Positions 32,767 to 41,762 are shown, counted from the stretch's first letter. The stretch: 47,873 nt of DNA from JBFGJY01 sp041576975 (GCA_041576975.1 JBFGJY010000014.1:1-47873), one strand, 5' to 3'. The notes: a model not told the origin generated them from the letters alone. Made by a program: numbers and translations.

Positions 32767-32780
32767 TTGACATGCGTCAA
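32767..32780. promoter_or_regulatory. FNR/Anr-type box, perfect dyad, divergent promoter
   Basis: TTGACATGCGTCAA is perfectly palindromic in its arms. It lies 63 bases before DUF2934 on the minus strand and 53 bases before cbpA on the plus strand, so one site may serve both units. Confidence 0.6.
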
Positions 32781-32833
32781 TGCATATTACGCATATTAAC
32801 TTCAAGATTTCTAAGAATTCAAAATTACTCAAC

Positions 32834-33784
32834 ATGGACTATAAAGATTATTACAAGACCTTGGGCGTTGATCGTGACACCAAGCAGGAAGAAATTAAGC
32901 GTGCTTATCGCAAATTAGCCAGAAAATATCATCCAGATGTAAGCAAAGAAGTAGATGCTGAAGCACGGTTTAAGGAAGTTCGAGAAGCTTACGAAGTACT
33001 CAAAGATCCAGAAAAAAGAGCGGCCTATGACCAACTTGGTGCAAATTGGAAAGCGGGTCAAGAGTTTCATCCTCCTCCAAATTGGGATGCGGGGTTTGAA
33101 TTTAGTGGCGGTGGCTATACAGATGTAGATGATTCCTTATTTAGTAATTTTTTTGAGTCATTATTTGGTCACGGCTTTAGATCATCGCAAAGAAGAGGAG
33201 CACATCCTGGTTTTCGTTCACGTGGCGAAGATCATCATGCTAAGGTATTGATCGATCTAGAAGATTCTTATCGAGGAGCGGTGCGAGACATTACCCTGCG
33301 TACACCTGAATTAGATAGTAATGGGCATATTGTAAATAAAGAGCGCAAGCTGACAGTAAAAATACCAAAAGGAGTTAAACAAGGTCAGAAGATTCGCCTT
33401 GTTGGACAAGGTTCAGCTGGAGTAAGTGGCGGTGAAGTTGGTGATCTTTATCTTGAGATTGAATTTAAGTCACACGCTTTATATCGCGTAGAAGGTCGTG
33501 ACGTTTATTTAAATCTACCCATAACACCCTGGGAGGCTGCATTAGGTGCGACTGTTAAAATTCCAACTCCAGTTGGTAAATTGGATCTTAAAATTCCTCC
33601 AAGCACATCAGGTGGACGTAAGCTACGTTTAATAGGTCAAGGTATTCCTGGTAGTCCGGCTGGTGATATTTATGTAATTCTGCAAATTACTTTACCATCC
33701 GCAGATAGTGAGGCGGCTAAAGCACTCTACCGCAAGATGGAACAGGAGCTAGCATTTAACCCACGCTCTAAGTTAGGAGTTTAA
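32834..33784 (+). CDS. cbpA: CbpA, DnaJ-family co-chaperone without zinc finger
   Basis: The 316-residue protein has an N-terminal J domain (MDYKDYYKTLGVDRDTKQEE with HPD at 33-35), a G/F-rich linker (residues 75-125) and two C-terminal substrate-binding domains (VKIPKGVKQGQKIRLVGQGS; PTPVGKLDLKIPPSTSGGRK). There is no CxxCxGxG zinc region, which marks CbpA rather than DnaJ. It stimulates DnaK in the cytoplasm and may bind curved DNA. ATG 32834 opens the J domain; the frame upstream is leader. cbpM follows after six bases. Confidence 0.95.
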   Translation: MDYKDYYKTLGVDRDTKQEEIKRAYRKLARKYHPDVSKEVDAEARFKEVREAYEVLKDPEKRAAYDQLGANWKAGQEFHPPPNWDAGFEFSGGGYTDVDDSLFSNFFESLFGHGFRSSQRRGAHPGFRSRGEDHHAKVLIDLEDSYRGAVRDITLRTPELDSNGHIVNKERKLTVKIPKGVKQGQKIRLVGQGSAGVSGGEVGDLYLEIEFKSHALYRVEGRDVYLNLPITPWEAALGATVKIPTPVGKLDLKIPPSTSGGRKLRLIGQGIPGSPAGDIYVILQITLPSADSEAAKALYRKMEQELAFNPRSKLGV

Positions 33785-33790
33785 TTATTT

Positions 33791-34102
33791 ATGAATAATA
33801 AATTAATTACAGGAGTTGTGTTAGATCAACAAATTGAATTTTCTTTAAGTGATATTTGTCATGTCTGCAATCGTCATGCTGAATGGGTAATAGAGCTAGT
33901 TGCAGAGGGTATATTAGATCCAATTGGTGATGATCAAAATCAATGGCGCTTCACAGGTCCTAGTTTACACAAGGCACATACTGCGATGCGATTAGAACGT
34001 GATCTTGGACTAAATCTTGAGGGTGTTGCATTGGCACTTGAATTAATAGAACAAATTGAACAATTGAGAGAACGTTTATATAGGCATGAAGCCAAAGAAT
34101 AA
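33791..34102 (+). CDS. cbpM: CbpM, chaperone modulator
   Basis: The 103-residue MerR-like winged-helix protein is recognisable by FSLSDICHVCNRHAEWVIEL, then PIGDDQNQWRFTGPSLHKAH and RLERDLGLNLEGVALALELI. CbpM binds the J domain of CbpA and inhibits it. The six-base gap after cbpA confirms the canonical operon. The fold is shared with MerR regulators but lacks an effector domain. Confidence 0.93.
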   Translation: MNNKLITGVVLDQQIEFSLSDICHVCNRHAEWVIELVAEGILDPIGDDQNQWRFTGPSLHKAHTAMRLERDLGLNLEGVALALELIEQIEQLRERLYRHEAKE

Positions 34103-34144
34103 TTTTCATTAACAGCAACTTATTCATTTCATATTGTCACTAAC

Positions 34145-34158
34145 TTGATAGGGATCAA
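34145..34158. promoter_or_regulatory. FNR/Anr-type box, perfect
   Basis: TTGATAGGGATCAA matches the consensus in both halves and ends 61 bases before the Pcm-like peptide gene. Confidence 0.68.
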
Positions 34159-34219
34159 TACCATACCTCTAGTGTTCAATTTAACTTAAATTACATTAAG
34201 TTAAATATGGAGAATTCTA

Positions 34220-34417
34220 ATGTCGAACTTTGTCAAGCTCCGTCACAATATGGTAGAGAATCAAACTGCTGCTCATGGAGTATGTTCCGAACTAGTATTA
34301 AACGTGATGAGAAAAGTACCTCGCGAGGCATTTGTTTCTAAGGGGCTACAGGAATTCGCCCATGAAGACACCCCAATACTCCTAAGAGTACATTACGTCC
34401 GTAAAGTAAAAAAATAA
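34220..34417 (+). pseudogene. Truncated protein-L-isoaspartate methyltransferase-like peptide
   Basis: The 65 residues match only the N-terminal part of Pcm: MVENQTAAHGVCSELVLNVM then RKVPREAFV and FAHEDTPILL, which in full-length enzymes leads into the AdoMet-binding fold. Here the protein stops a few residues later with unrelated sequence (RVHYVRKVKK). No methyltransferase core is present downstream. It may be a decayed or frameshifted gene, or a short functional peptide, given the preserved AGAATTC leader with GGAG before ATG 34220 and the perfect FNR-type box upstream. Confidence 0.6.
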
Positions 34418-34495
34418 TAGTTTTTTAAAAATTATTATTGCTAGTATTATTTCACAAACGAATTATTATTGAATAATTGATTTAAGGAATAATAT

Positions 34496-34933
34496 ATGCA
34501 TTTATTTAAAATATTAAGAATAAGCTATTTAGTGCTATTTATGCTTATTAATACAACATTTAACCATGCATTTGCTGACACACTAAATAATGCAGTAGAG
34601 GCTGGTAAAGATGAATATGCACGTTCATGTGAACTTTGCCATGGAGTTACCGGCAAAGGGGATGGCCCTTATGCCGCTAGATTACTTATCAAACCTGCAG
34701 ACCTAACAACTATAACAAAATCGAATAATGGAAAATTTCCAATTGCGAGCATTTACCGCATGATTGATGGAAGCGATGACATAACTTTTCATGGAGGAAG
34801 GCGCATGCCTATATGGGGTAGTCGCTATCGATCAGAAAGTATTTTTGAAGTTAATCCTGAGAAGGCGCAAACCTTTGTGCGTGGGCGTATCTTTGAACTG
34901 CTTTTATACTTGGATACGTTACAAGTCGAGTAG
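34496..34933 (+). CDS. Monohaem cytochrome c, paralogue of 23144-23671
   Basis: The 145-residue periplasmic cytochrome c has a signal peptide (LVLFMLINTTFNHAFA), haem motif CELCH (45-49), the KPADLTTITKSNNG block and MPIWG (Met104) as probable sixth ligand. A C-terminal RGRIFELLLYLDTLQ is nearly the same as in its paralogue. It lacks the extra charged helix of that copy. AAGGAA lies seven bases before ATG 34496. Its acceptor is unknown; no oxidase or reductase lies in this window. Confidence 0.9.
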   Translation: MHLFKILRISYLVLFMLINTTFNHAFADTLNNAVEAGKDEYARSCELCHGVTGKGDGPYAARLLIKPADLTTITKSNNGKFPIASIYRMIDGSDDITFHGGRRMPIWGSRYRSESIFEVNPEKAQTFVRGRIFELLLYLDTLQVE

Positions 34934-35010
34934 CAATATTCTTAAAATCTAATCATTCATTACCAATATTAGCGCTTGAAATTAATGCCCAGGACACCAT
35001 ACTAGTTGAC

Positions 35011-35448
35011 ATGGAACCTGAATTAGCCCATATCACTTGTCCGCATTGTGACGCAGTTAATCGCATGCCACATAGTAAGCTTGAGAAACATCCGAAATGT
35101 GGTAAATGTCATCAGTCACTATTCATAGGCAAACCTGTGGAATTAACAACTGCAAATTTTTCAAAAGTAATCAACAAAACTGATGTACCAGTCGTCGTCG
35201 ATTTTTGGGCTCCATGGTGTGGGCCATGCAAAATGATGTCACCGATATTTGAACAAACCGCGATGACTGTTGAACCACGGGCACGTTTAGCCAAACTTAA
35301 CACCGAGGTTGCTCAGAATATCGCTGCACAATATGGCATTCGCAGTATTCCTACGCTTGTCGTTTTTAAAAATGGTAAAGAAGTCACTCGCCAGACCGGA
35401 GCGTTGGATCAGGGGACCCTTTCACGCTTAATACAAGCTAATCTATAA
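35011..35448 (+). CDS. trxC: Thioredoxin 2 (zinc-ribbon thioredoxin)
   Basis: The 145 residues have the TrxC layout. An N-terminal zinc ribbon (Cys10, Cys13, Cys30, Cys33; ITCPHCDAVNRMP and CGKCHQ) is followed by a thioredoxin domain with active site WCGPC (Cys70, Cys73) and the cis-proline segment RSIPTLVVF. It reduces protein disulfides and is commonly an oxidative-stress protein. ATG 35011 follows the cytochrome by about 77 bases on the same strand; readthrough is possible but not required. Confidence 0.95.
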   Translation: MEPELAHITCPHCDAVNRMPHSKLEKHPKCGKCHQSLFIGKPVELTTANFSKVINKTDVPVVVDFWAPWCGPCKMMSPIFEQTAMTVEPRARLAKLNTEVAQNIAAQYGIRSIPTLVVFKNGKEVTRQTGALDQGTLSRLIQANL

Positions 35449-35486
35449 GTTTGTTAAAAACATTTTTATGATATTTTAGCTACTAT

Positions 35487-35816
35487 TTAGTTTGTATCAG
35501 GCCAATCTATGTCAAAAGGAAACGGACGTTCCTCAGTATTAAATGTTAAATAAAGAATTATTTGATATGTATAGGTTGCAAGTGCTTGGCCAAACTTCTG
35601 TAGCTTTTTGTTAGTCTCACCTGTAAATAGCAACCAGAAAAACTGCAATATCACAACGGCACTCACTACTACTCTTGAGACTGAGTAAAGCAGAATTACA
35701 ACAAACATAAAAAAGAGCCGCAGCCAAGTAGATTTTGATTTAAAGTTTTTTGATAAATTCGTTGCGTCTTGTTTAGTTTCTATAATTTCATTATTTGATG
35801 ATGTCTTCTCGCTCAT
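35487..35816 (-). CDS. DUF4389 membrane protein
   Basis: The 109-residue protein has a polar N-terminus of about 30 residues, then two hydrophobic helices (LRLFFMFVVILLYSVSRVVV, VILQFFWLLFTGETNKKL) and the typical DUF4389 tail YTYQIILYLTFNTEERPFPF. Its function is unknown; it likely sits in the inner membrane. A TTGATCCAGGTCAA dyad lies about 117 bases upstream. It is convergent with trxC. Confidence 0.85.
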   Translation of the reverse strand: MSEKTSSNNEIIETKQDATNLSKNFKSKSTWLRLFFMFVVILLYSVSRVVVSAVVILQFFWLLFTGETNKKLQKFGQALATYTYQIILYLTFNTEERPFPFDIDWPDTN

Positions 35817-36247
35817 GGGTAATCCTAAATGCTTAATCTTTGCATATAAAAACTGTATTTCTGATTAGCTAATATGCAAAGCCAATAAGATATAAAAAGC
35901 ACTTGATTTAAAGCTCTTTTTAAAATTTTCATGTTGATCCAGGTCAATATGAAGAAGAATGTTACTTATTAAATTACATTATACAAGTAAAAGTAAAGTA
36001 TATTTAAATATTTAACCAGGTATGGAATTTGAGTAGAAGTGATCGTGTTTATAAAATCTCAAATTACTGTTTTTGAATTAAGATCACTAGACTATCAAGA
36101 GTGATGGCAGGCAAATAATGACCTCATGCTCGATCATCTGATTAAGCATATACATCAGCAAAAGTTGTCATTGCTATAAATGGTATTATGTATTTCATGA
36201 TGGTTTTATTACGTTTCAGAATAACAATACCGAAGATACAAGCTTAA
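35817..36247. other. Divergent spacer with FNR-type box
   Basis: No gene is supported. Contains the dyad at 35934-35947; the rest is AT-rich leader toward the RND pump gene on one side and DUF4389 on the other. Confidence 0.45.
35934..35947. promoter_or_regulatory. FNR/Anr-type box
   Basis: TTGATCCAGGTCAA; left half perfect, right half one change. Closest gene is DUF4389 on the minus strand (117 bases); the RND gene is about 300 bases away. Confidence 0.5.
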
Positions 36248-39200
36248 ATGGAATCCGCAGAGACTAATGCAAATGGAAATTCCCAGAATGGGATCCTTTA
36301 CAAAATTATAGGCCTGTTTTTAACAGGAGATCTTGCACCTTTTTTGATATTAGTGTCGTTAATCGCAGGGTTGGTAGCAATATTTGTTACGCCTCGAGAA
36401 GAAGAGCCACAGATAGTTGTCCCTCTTGCTGACGTCCATATTCTTGCCCCTGGTCTTCCAGTAGAAGACGTAGAACGACAAGTCACAACTCGTTTAGAAA
36501 AATTACTTGCACAGATTGATGGCGTAGAACATGTGTATTCAGTTTCTAGGCCTGGTCAAGCTATCGTTACTGTACGATTTTTTGTTGGTGAAAAACGCGA
36601 GGAAAGTTTAGTAAAAATTTATAACAAGATTTATTCTAACATTGACAAAGTCCACCCAGACATAACTAGTTGGGTAGTAAAGCCTATTGAGATTGATGAT
36701 GTTCCCATTGTTAATGTCAGCTTATGGAGTGATCGTCCTAATGAAATAGATGATTACGCTCTACGCCGAATCGCAGAAGAGCTTGAAATCGAACTTCAAG
36801 CTTTACCAGATACAAATCGTACGGAGGTCATAGGCGGGAGGCCCCGTGTAGTGCGTGTTGAGCTCGACCCTAATGCTTTAGCGGCACGACAGACAGCAGC
36901 GTTGGAAGTTGCCTGGGCACTAGGTGTTTCAAATGTGCGTCAGCCATCTGGAAACTTTGATCGATTAGATTATAACTTTACGGTAGAAACCGGTGATTTT
37001 TTTGGCGATGCACGTTCATTAGGACGTGCGGTTGTAAATGTTGTTGATGGTATTCCAGTTTTTTTAGAAGACATTGCTAAGGTTATCGACGGTCCTGCAG
37101 AGCGCACCGATTACACTTGGATTGGTTTCGGCCCCGCCGAATCTAATCCAAATTTATCATCAACTCAATCACTTTTCCCTGCAGTACATGTAACTGTTGC
37201 AAAGAAAAAAGGTAGTAATGCGGTTTGGGTTGCCAAGAGAATTGAAAAGCGATTAGAAGAGTTTGAAAGCAGTCATTTTCCAAAAGGAGTACACGCAGAA
37301 ATCACACGTGACTATGGTGAGACTGCAAATGATAAAGTTAACGAATTGCTCGAAGCACTTATCGTTGCGATTTTAATTGTAATAGGGCTTATTGCTTACA
37401 GTTTAGGTTGGCGCGAAGGGCTAGTTGTGGCAGCAGCTGTGCCAATAACGTTTTCACTTACTTTAATTATTAACTACTGGACAGGTTATACCATCAATCG
37501 TGTAACCCTGTTTGCATTGATCCTTTCACTTGGACTAGTAGTTGATGATCCCATTGTCGATGTAGAAAATATTTATCGTCATTTGCGCATGCGTCGAGAA
37601 CCTGCATTGGATGCTGTTAAAACTGCAATGGGTGAAGTGATGCCGCCGATTGTTCTTGCCACCTTAGCGGTTATAGTGGCATTTATTCCGATGACGCTTA
37701 TTACCGGAATGATGGGGCCTTATATGCGACCCATGGCTTTAAACGTTCCCGTTGCAATGATTATGTCTATGGTGGTGGCTTTCACAATTACACCGTGGCT
37801 CACATATCGAGCACTACGCAAATTTTTTGAACGCTCTCACGAAAAACCAGAAGCATCCATTGAAAGTTCACTACTCTATCGAGCTTATTCAAAAACATTG
37901 GGCCCGGTTTTAGATCATTCGTCTCGTGCTTGGATTTTATTGGCTGGAACATTTTTACTGTTTATGTTTGCAGTAGCACTTGTCGTATGGAGAGCAGTGC
38001 CACTTAAATTATTACCTTTCGATAACAAAAATGAACTACAGATTGTTGTAAATCCAATAGAAGGTACGACATTGGAACGAACTGATGCAATTGTACGAAA
38101 ACTTACCGATGTGCTCATTAAAACACCAGAAGTGAAAAATTTTCAGACCTATACAGGGCTTGCTTCTCCAATGGATTTCAATGGACTCGTACGTCATTAC
38201 TTTTTACGACAAGGTCCACATGTAGCTGATATTCGAATAAACCTTGCAGATAAATTCAAACGAAAAATGCAGTCACATGAAATTGCATTACGTTTACGTA
38301 ACGATCTTGAAGCTGTTGCGAAGCAGACAGGTGCACGAATTGCAATTGTAGAGGTGCCACCAGGACCCCCTGTATTGGCAACCATTACTGCAGAAGTATA
38401 TGGTGAACCCGGAGTGAGTTATGAAGTGATACAAATGGCTGCTCACTCTGTATCAAAGCGGCTTTCTCAAGAACCAGGAGTTGCGGATGTAGATACGAGT
38501 GTTGAAGATGATTCTACAAAATGGATTTTTACCACTGATCAGGGGAAAGCTGCTTTGTCTGGAGTGGCTGCAGATGATATTGCTAAAACGGTTGGGCTTG
38601 CATTATCAGGACTAGATGTTTCACGTTTACATCTACCCAATGAAGTTAATCCACTGCCCATTCGCCTACTACTAAATCGTGCTTCGCGTTCTGGTATTGA
38701 AAATTTACATTCTCTGTCGGTTAAGGGACGAGCAGGTATTGCAAAAGTTCGACAGGATGGGGGCGTGAGAGATGCACCAATTCCAATCGTACGTTTAGGT
38801 GAGTTGGGACAATTTGAACAACGGCCTGTGGCAAAATCAATATATCACAAAAATCTACGTCGAGTGGCCTTTGTATATGCTGAAGCTGTTGGGCGTTCAC
38901 CTGCTGAAATTGTGAGTGATGTCGTCACCGATTTTCATTTAAATTCGGACTTCACAGCTAGCAATAATAGTGATGAAAAAAAGGCACGCCCACTTGCGAA
39001 CCGTAGTTATCTTTTTAATGGTGGTGGCATACCTTGGTCATTACCCGAGAGCGTAAATCTAGAATGGTTTGGAGAAGGGGAACTCAAAATCACCAAAGAC
39101 GTGTTTCGCGATCTTGGTATTGCATTTGCTGTTGCACTTATTGGTATTTATATACTTTTAGTCTATCAGACTAGTAGTTATGCGATGCCTTTGATTTTGA

Positions 39201-39640
39201 TGATCTCAATACCGCTTACGGTAATTGGCATCATGCCCGGTTTTTGGCTACTAAATGTTTTTGCGGGTAATACAATTTCAGATTATCAAAATCCAATCTT
39301 TTTTACCGCCACTGCGATGATCGGCATGATTGCACTTGCAGGTATTGCGGTACGCAATGCAATACTGCTAATTGAGTTCTTACATGTTGGACTTAGAAAG
39401 GGTTTGTCCTTACGTGAGGCAATATTGCAAGCGGGAGCAATTCGTACACGGCCTATTTTACTCACTGCAGGTACGGCCATGCTTGCTGCGATTCCCATTA
39501 CTTTAGATCCGGTTTTTTCGGGATTAGCTTGGGCGCTAATTTTTGGATTATTTGTTTCAACCGCCTTCACGTTGTTAGTAGTACCTGTGACGTATAACTT
39601 GGTATATCGTAACCGTCAAAATCATGGACTACCTGTATAA
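36248..39640 (+). CDS. RND-family inner-membrane efflux pump (AcrB/HAE-type)
   Basis: The 1130-residue pump has twelve predicted helices in two halves and two large periplasmic loops. There is a helix near residues 25-45, a PGLPVEDVERQVTTRLEKLL porter segment, and the TM4 proton-relay motif LGLVVDDPIVDVENIYRHLR. The second half ends with RTRPILLTAGTAMLAAIPIT. It is longer than usual (about 1050), mainly in the N-terminal cytoplasmic stretch and the 840-960 loop. The adaptor gene follows in 26 bases; no outer-membrane channel is adjacent. Cargo unknown; homologues in sulfur oxidisers and methylotrophs are mostly uncharacterised. Confidence 0.93.
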   Translation: MESAETNANGNSQNGILYKIIGLFLTGDLAPFLILVSLIAGLVAIFVTPREEEPQIVVPLADVHILAPGLPVEDVERQVTTRLEKLLAQIDGVEHVYSVSRPGQAIVTVRFFVGEKREESLVKIYNKIYSNIDKVHPDITSWVVKPIEIDDVPIVNVSLWSDRPNEIDDYALRRIAEELEIELQALPDTNRTEVIGGRPRVVRVELDPNALAARQTAALEVAWALGVSNVRQPSGNFDRLDYNFTVETGDFFGDARSLGRAVVNVVDGIPVFLEDIAKVIDGPAERTDYTWIGFGPAESNPNLSSTQSLFPAVHVTVAKKKGSNAVWVAKRIEKRLEEFESSHFPKGVHAEITRDYGETANDKVNELLEALIVAILIVIGLIAYSLGWREGLVVAAAVPITFSLTLIINYWTGYTINRVTLFALILSLGLVVDDPIVDVENIYRHLRMRREPALDAVKTAMGEVMPPIVLATLAVIVAFIPMTLITGMMGPYMRPMALNVPVAMIMSMVVAFTITPWLTYRALRKFFERSHEKPEASIESSLLYRAYSKTLGPVLDHSSRAWILLAGTFLLFMFAVALVVWRAVPLKLLPFDNKNELQIVVNPIEGTTLERTDAIVRKLTDVLIKTPEVKNFQTYTGLASPMDFNGLVRHYFLRQGPHVADIRINLADKFKRKMQSHEIALRLRNDLEAVAKQTGARIAIVEVPPGPPVLATITAEVYGEPGVSYEVIQMAAHSVSKRLSQEPGVADVDTSVEDDSTKWIFTTDQGKAALSGVAADDIAKTVGLALSGLDVSRLHLPNEVNPLPIRLLLNRASRSGIENLHSLSVKGRAGIAKVRQDGGVRDAPIPIVRLGELGQFEQRPVAKSIYHKNLRRVAFVYAEAVGRSPAEIVSDVVTDFHLNSDFTASNNSDEKKARPLANRSYLFNGGGIPWSLPESVNLEWFGEGELKITKDVFRDLGIAFAVALIGIYILLVYQTSSYAMPLILMISIPLTVIGIMPGFWLLNVFAGNTISDYQNPIFFTATAMIGMIALAGIAVRNAILLIEFLHVGLRKGLSLREAILQAGAIRTRPILLTAGTAMLAAIPITLDPVFSGLAWALIFGLFVSTAFTLLVVPVTYNLVYRNRQNHGLPV

Positions 39641-39666
39641 GAGATGAAAGCTAAGGTAAAAACATA

Positions 39667-40758
39667 ATGTTACATAAATGGAAGCGCTTAATTAGTGTTA
39701 TTGTGGGCTTGCTAGCGATTACAATGAGTATTATTTGGTTATCTGGTGGATTTGAAACCAAAATTAATATCGATGAAATCGCAGTATCAGATCTTTCATC
39801 AACATCTGTTAGAAACCGAGCTGCTGCTGAAGCGCAGACAGGAACTGCAATAGAAATAGTAAGTGGCACATTGGTATCTGCAAGACATACCACAGTGGCA
39901 TCACGAGTCTTAGCAAGAGTAGAAGAGACGCGTGTGCGCGCAGGTAGTGATGTTACTCAAGGTGATGTGCTTATTGTATTAGATTCAAGAGATTTACAAG
40001 CGCGCGTAGAACAAGTTAAGCAAGAGTTACTGGCAGCAATTACTAAGAGAAAGTTAGCACGAACCGAACGTGATCGAAATCAGCGTCTTTTACGTGAAGG
40101 CGCGGTTTCACAAGAGCGCTATGATCAATCCGTAGCCGCACTTAAAGTTGCTATAGCAGAAGTCACTCGGTTTGAATTGAGTCTTAAAGAGGTGCAAACA
40201 GCACTTTCTCATGCTGAAATACTTGCGCCCGTTACAGGAAGGGTAGTTGATCGTTTGATTGAACCTGGTGATACAGCCTTGCCTGGGCAGGCACTGCTTA
40301 GAATATACGATCCAAGTGTCTTACGTGTTGAGGTTCCAGTTCGAGAGTCATTAGCGATTCATTTAAAAGTTGGTGAAGTTCTTCAAGCTGAAATTCCAGC
40401 AGTAGATAAAAATGTAGAAGGAATTATTGATGAAATCGTACCATTTGCAGAATCTGGTGCACGCACCTTGCTAGTAAAACTTCGCTTACCACCTAACCCA
40501 CAGTTTTTAGCAGGTATGTTTGCAAAGGTTGCGTTACCTGCAGGTGAAACAACATTTTTAACAATTCCAATTCAAGCAGTAGAGCGCATAGGACAACTGG
40601 AATTTGTAGATATAGTTATAGAACAAGGGCGAACGGAACGTAGACTTATTACGACAGGTAAACTTATTAACAATGACTATATAGAAGTTTTAAGTGGCTT
40701 AATTGAACGCGAGGAAGTTTTGTTGCCTGCAGGTAATACAACTACTAATCCTTTATGA
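39667..40758 (+). CDS. RND periplasmic adaptor (MFP) subunit
   Basis: The 363-residue protein has an N-terminal anchor (LISVIVGLLAITMSIIWL), a first lipoyl half (VARVEETRVRAGSDVTQGDV), an alpha-hairpin (about 115-175, LLAAITKRKLARTERDRNQR) and the second half (HAEILAPVTGRVVDRLIEPG), then beta-barrel domains. It follows the pump by 26 bases, forming a pump-adaptor operon in the order pump then adaptor, which is the reverse of the more common order. ATG 39667 follows AAGGTAA. Confidence 0.92.
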   Translation: MLHKWKRLISVIVGLLAITMSIIWLSGGFETKINIDEIAVSDLSSTSVRNRAAAEAQTGTAIEIVSGTLVSARHTTVASRVLARVEETRVRAGSDVTQGDVLIVLDSRDLQARVEQVKQELLAAITKRKLARTERDRNQRLLREGAVSQERYDQSVAALKVAIAEVTRFELSLKEVQTALSHAEILAPVTGRVVDRLIEPGDTALPGQALLRIYDPSVLRVEVPVRESLAIHLKVGEVLQAEIPAVDKNVEGIIDEIVPFAESGARTLLVKLRLPPNPQFLAGMFAKVALPAGETTFLTIPIQAVERIGQLEFVDIVIEQGRTERRLITTGKLINNDYIEVLSGLIEREEVLLPAGNTTTNPL

Positions 40759-40899
40759 GCGTATAGGTATGCTTCATACTATTTGCGGTATTTTCATATA
40801 AAAACTCAACAACAAACTATTCAGTGCAATTTATTTTTATATATACAAGCAAATCAATAAATAGAAATCGCTTTGATTCTGAAAAATCGGTAAAGAGAA

Positions 40900-41184
40900 A
40901 TTAAGTCAAAAGATGATAAAACCTGGTCGGCGAAAGTAACTAAGGAAAGCCATGCACTTGATCTTGAGGAAGGTGTTTTCACCTGGAAAGATCCGAGAAA
41001 GATCGCGCTCTCTCTAAAGAAATCGGCAGACATGAGTAAGCGCCGCAAAGCAGAACCGTTTCGCTCCGCTATGTCCATGTTGGTATTCTATATCAATAGG
41101 GCAGGAAAGAATCTAGATAAGGAGCAAAGGCGTGTTTTAGAATTAGCAAAAGATGAATTGCGTAGTTTATACAGTAAAAAGTAA
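40900..41184 (+). CDS. DUF3175 family protein, start codon unclear
   Basis: The frame 40900-41184 encodes about 94 residues of clear DUF3175 character: TWSAKVTKESHALDLEEGVF, TWKDPRKIALSLKKSA, RRKAEPFRSAMSMLVFYINR, AGKNLDKEQRRVLELAKDEL. A stop at 40891-40893 limits it upstream, and no ATG, GTG or TTG precedes the domain; only ATT at 40900. In the neighbouring frame upstream sits a basic stretch (RFDSEKSVKRN), as expected for this family's N-terminus, so a frameshift near 40890 may separate it from its start. It could thus be a pseudogene or a sequence error. Length is otherwise complete. Confidence 0.7.
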   Translation: MKSKDDKTWSAKVTKESHALDLEEGVFTWKDPRKIALSLKKSADMSKRRKAEPFRSAMSMLVFYINRAGKNLDKEQRRVLELAKDELRSLYSKK

Positions 41185-41251
41185 AGCATTTATGCTCATT
41201 AGATAACACATATGTCCGTAAACTGGTTAAGTAAATCCTATTGGAGAAAAA

Positions 41252-41473
41252 ATGTTTCTTAAAGATGTAACGAATGGAAATTTAGTAGAAGTATTAAGTA
41301 TAACGGATTTATTTAATCCATTTAATACAGATATAGTAGGTCGTTATCACTACGGTGAAGAAGTTCAAGAGCCTGAGAAATTTGAAAAGGAAAACTTAAC
41401 TTTTCTTTCAGGAGAGGTATTACCAAGATGTTGGACAGATCCACATTATCGTAATAATGAAATTAAAAGATAA
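41252..41473 (+). CDS. Small conserved protein next to DUF211
   Basis: The 73-residue protein reads MFLKDVTNGNLVEVLSITDL, then FNPFNTDIVGRYHYGEEVQE and LPRCWTDPHYR at the C-terminus. I recognise this as a small protein conserved across proteobacteria and sometimes misnamed acetyltransferase, but the function is unknown. TTGGAGA lies seven bases before ATG 41252. It is followed after 18 bases by DUF211 and then the VIT1-like gene, so the three form a likely operon. Confidence 0.6.
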   Translation: MFLKDVTNGNLVEVLSITDLFNPFNTDIVGRYHYGEEVQEPEKFEKENLTFLSGEVLPRCWTDPHYRNNEIKR

Positions 41474-41491
41474 ACATTTAACTGGTGAAAT

Positions 41492-41755
41492 ATGGTATCT
41501 ATTAGACGCATTATTCTTGATGTATTAAAGCCACATTATCCTGACTGCTTAGCGTTTACTTCTGCTATTGCTGAAAAATCCCCAGGAACTAGAGTAGAAT
41601 TGACAGTCGATGAAATAGACGAAAAAACAGAATCTGTTGTCATCGTCATTGAGGGAGAGAATTTAGATTATGATGTTATCGCCGAAGTAATTTCGAATAT
41701 GGGTGGTTCGGTACACAGCATTGATAAAGTAGAAGTAACGAGCAAAGCTAATTAG
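41492..41755 (+). CDS. DUF211 family protein
   Basis: The 87 residues fit the ferredoxin-like DUF211 fold: IRRIILDVLKPHYPDCLAFT, VELTVDEIDEKTESVVIVIE, LDYDVIAEVISNMGGSVHSI. Proteins of this family form oligomers and have been proposed to bind metals; they are common in archaea and some bacteria. Its direct downstream neighbour, seven bases away, encodes a VIT1/CCC1-like transporter. This pair suggests a role in divalent-metal (iron or manganese) handling. ATG 41492 follows GGTG. Confidence 0.88.
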   Translation: MVSIRRIILDVLKPHYPDCLAFTSAIAEKSPGTRVELTVDEIDEKTESVVIVIEGENLDYDVIAEVISNMGGSVHSIDKVEVTSKAN

Positions 41756-41762
41756 ACAAAAC

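Noticed and set aside
40854..41078. Minus-strand open frame in the adaptor/DUF211 gap
   Set aside because: It is the antisense of the DUF3175 coding region, whose plus-strand protein matches a known family.
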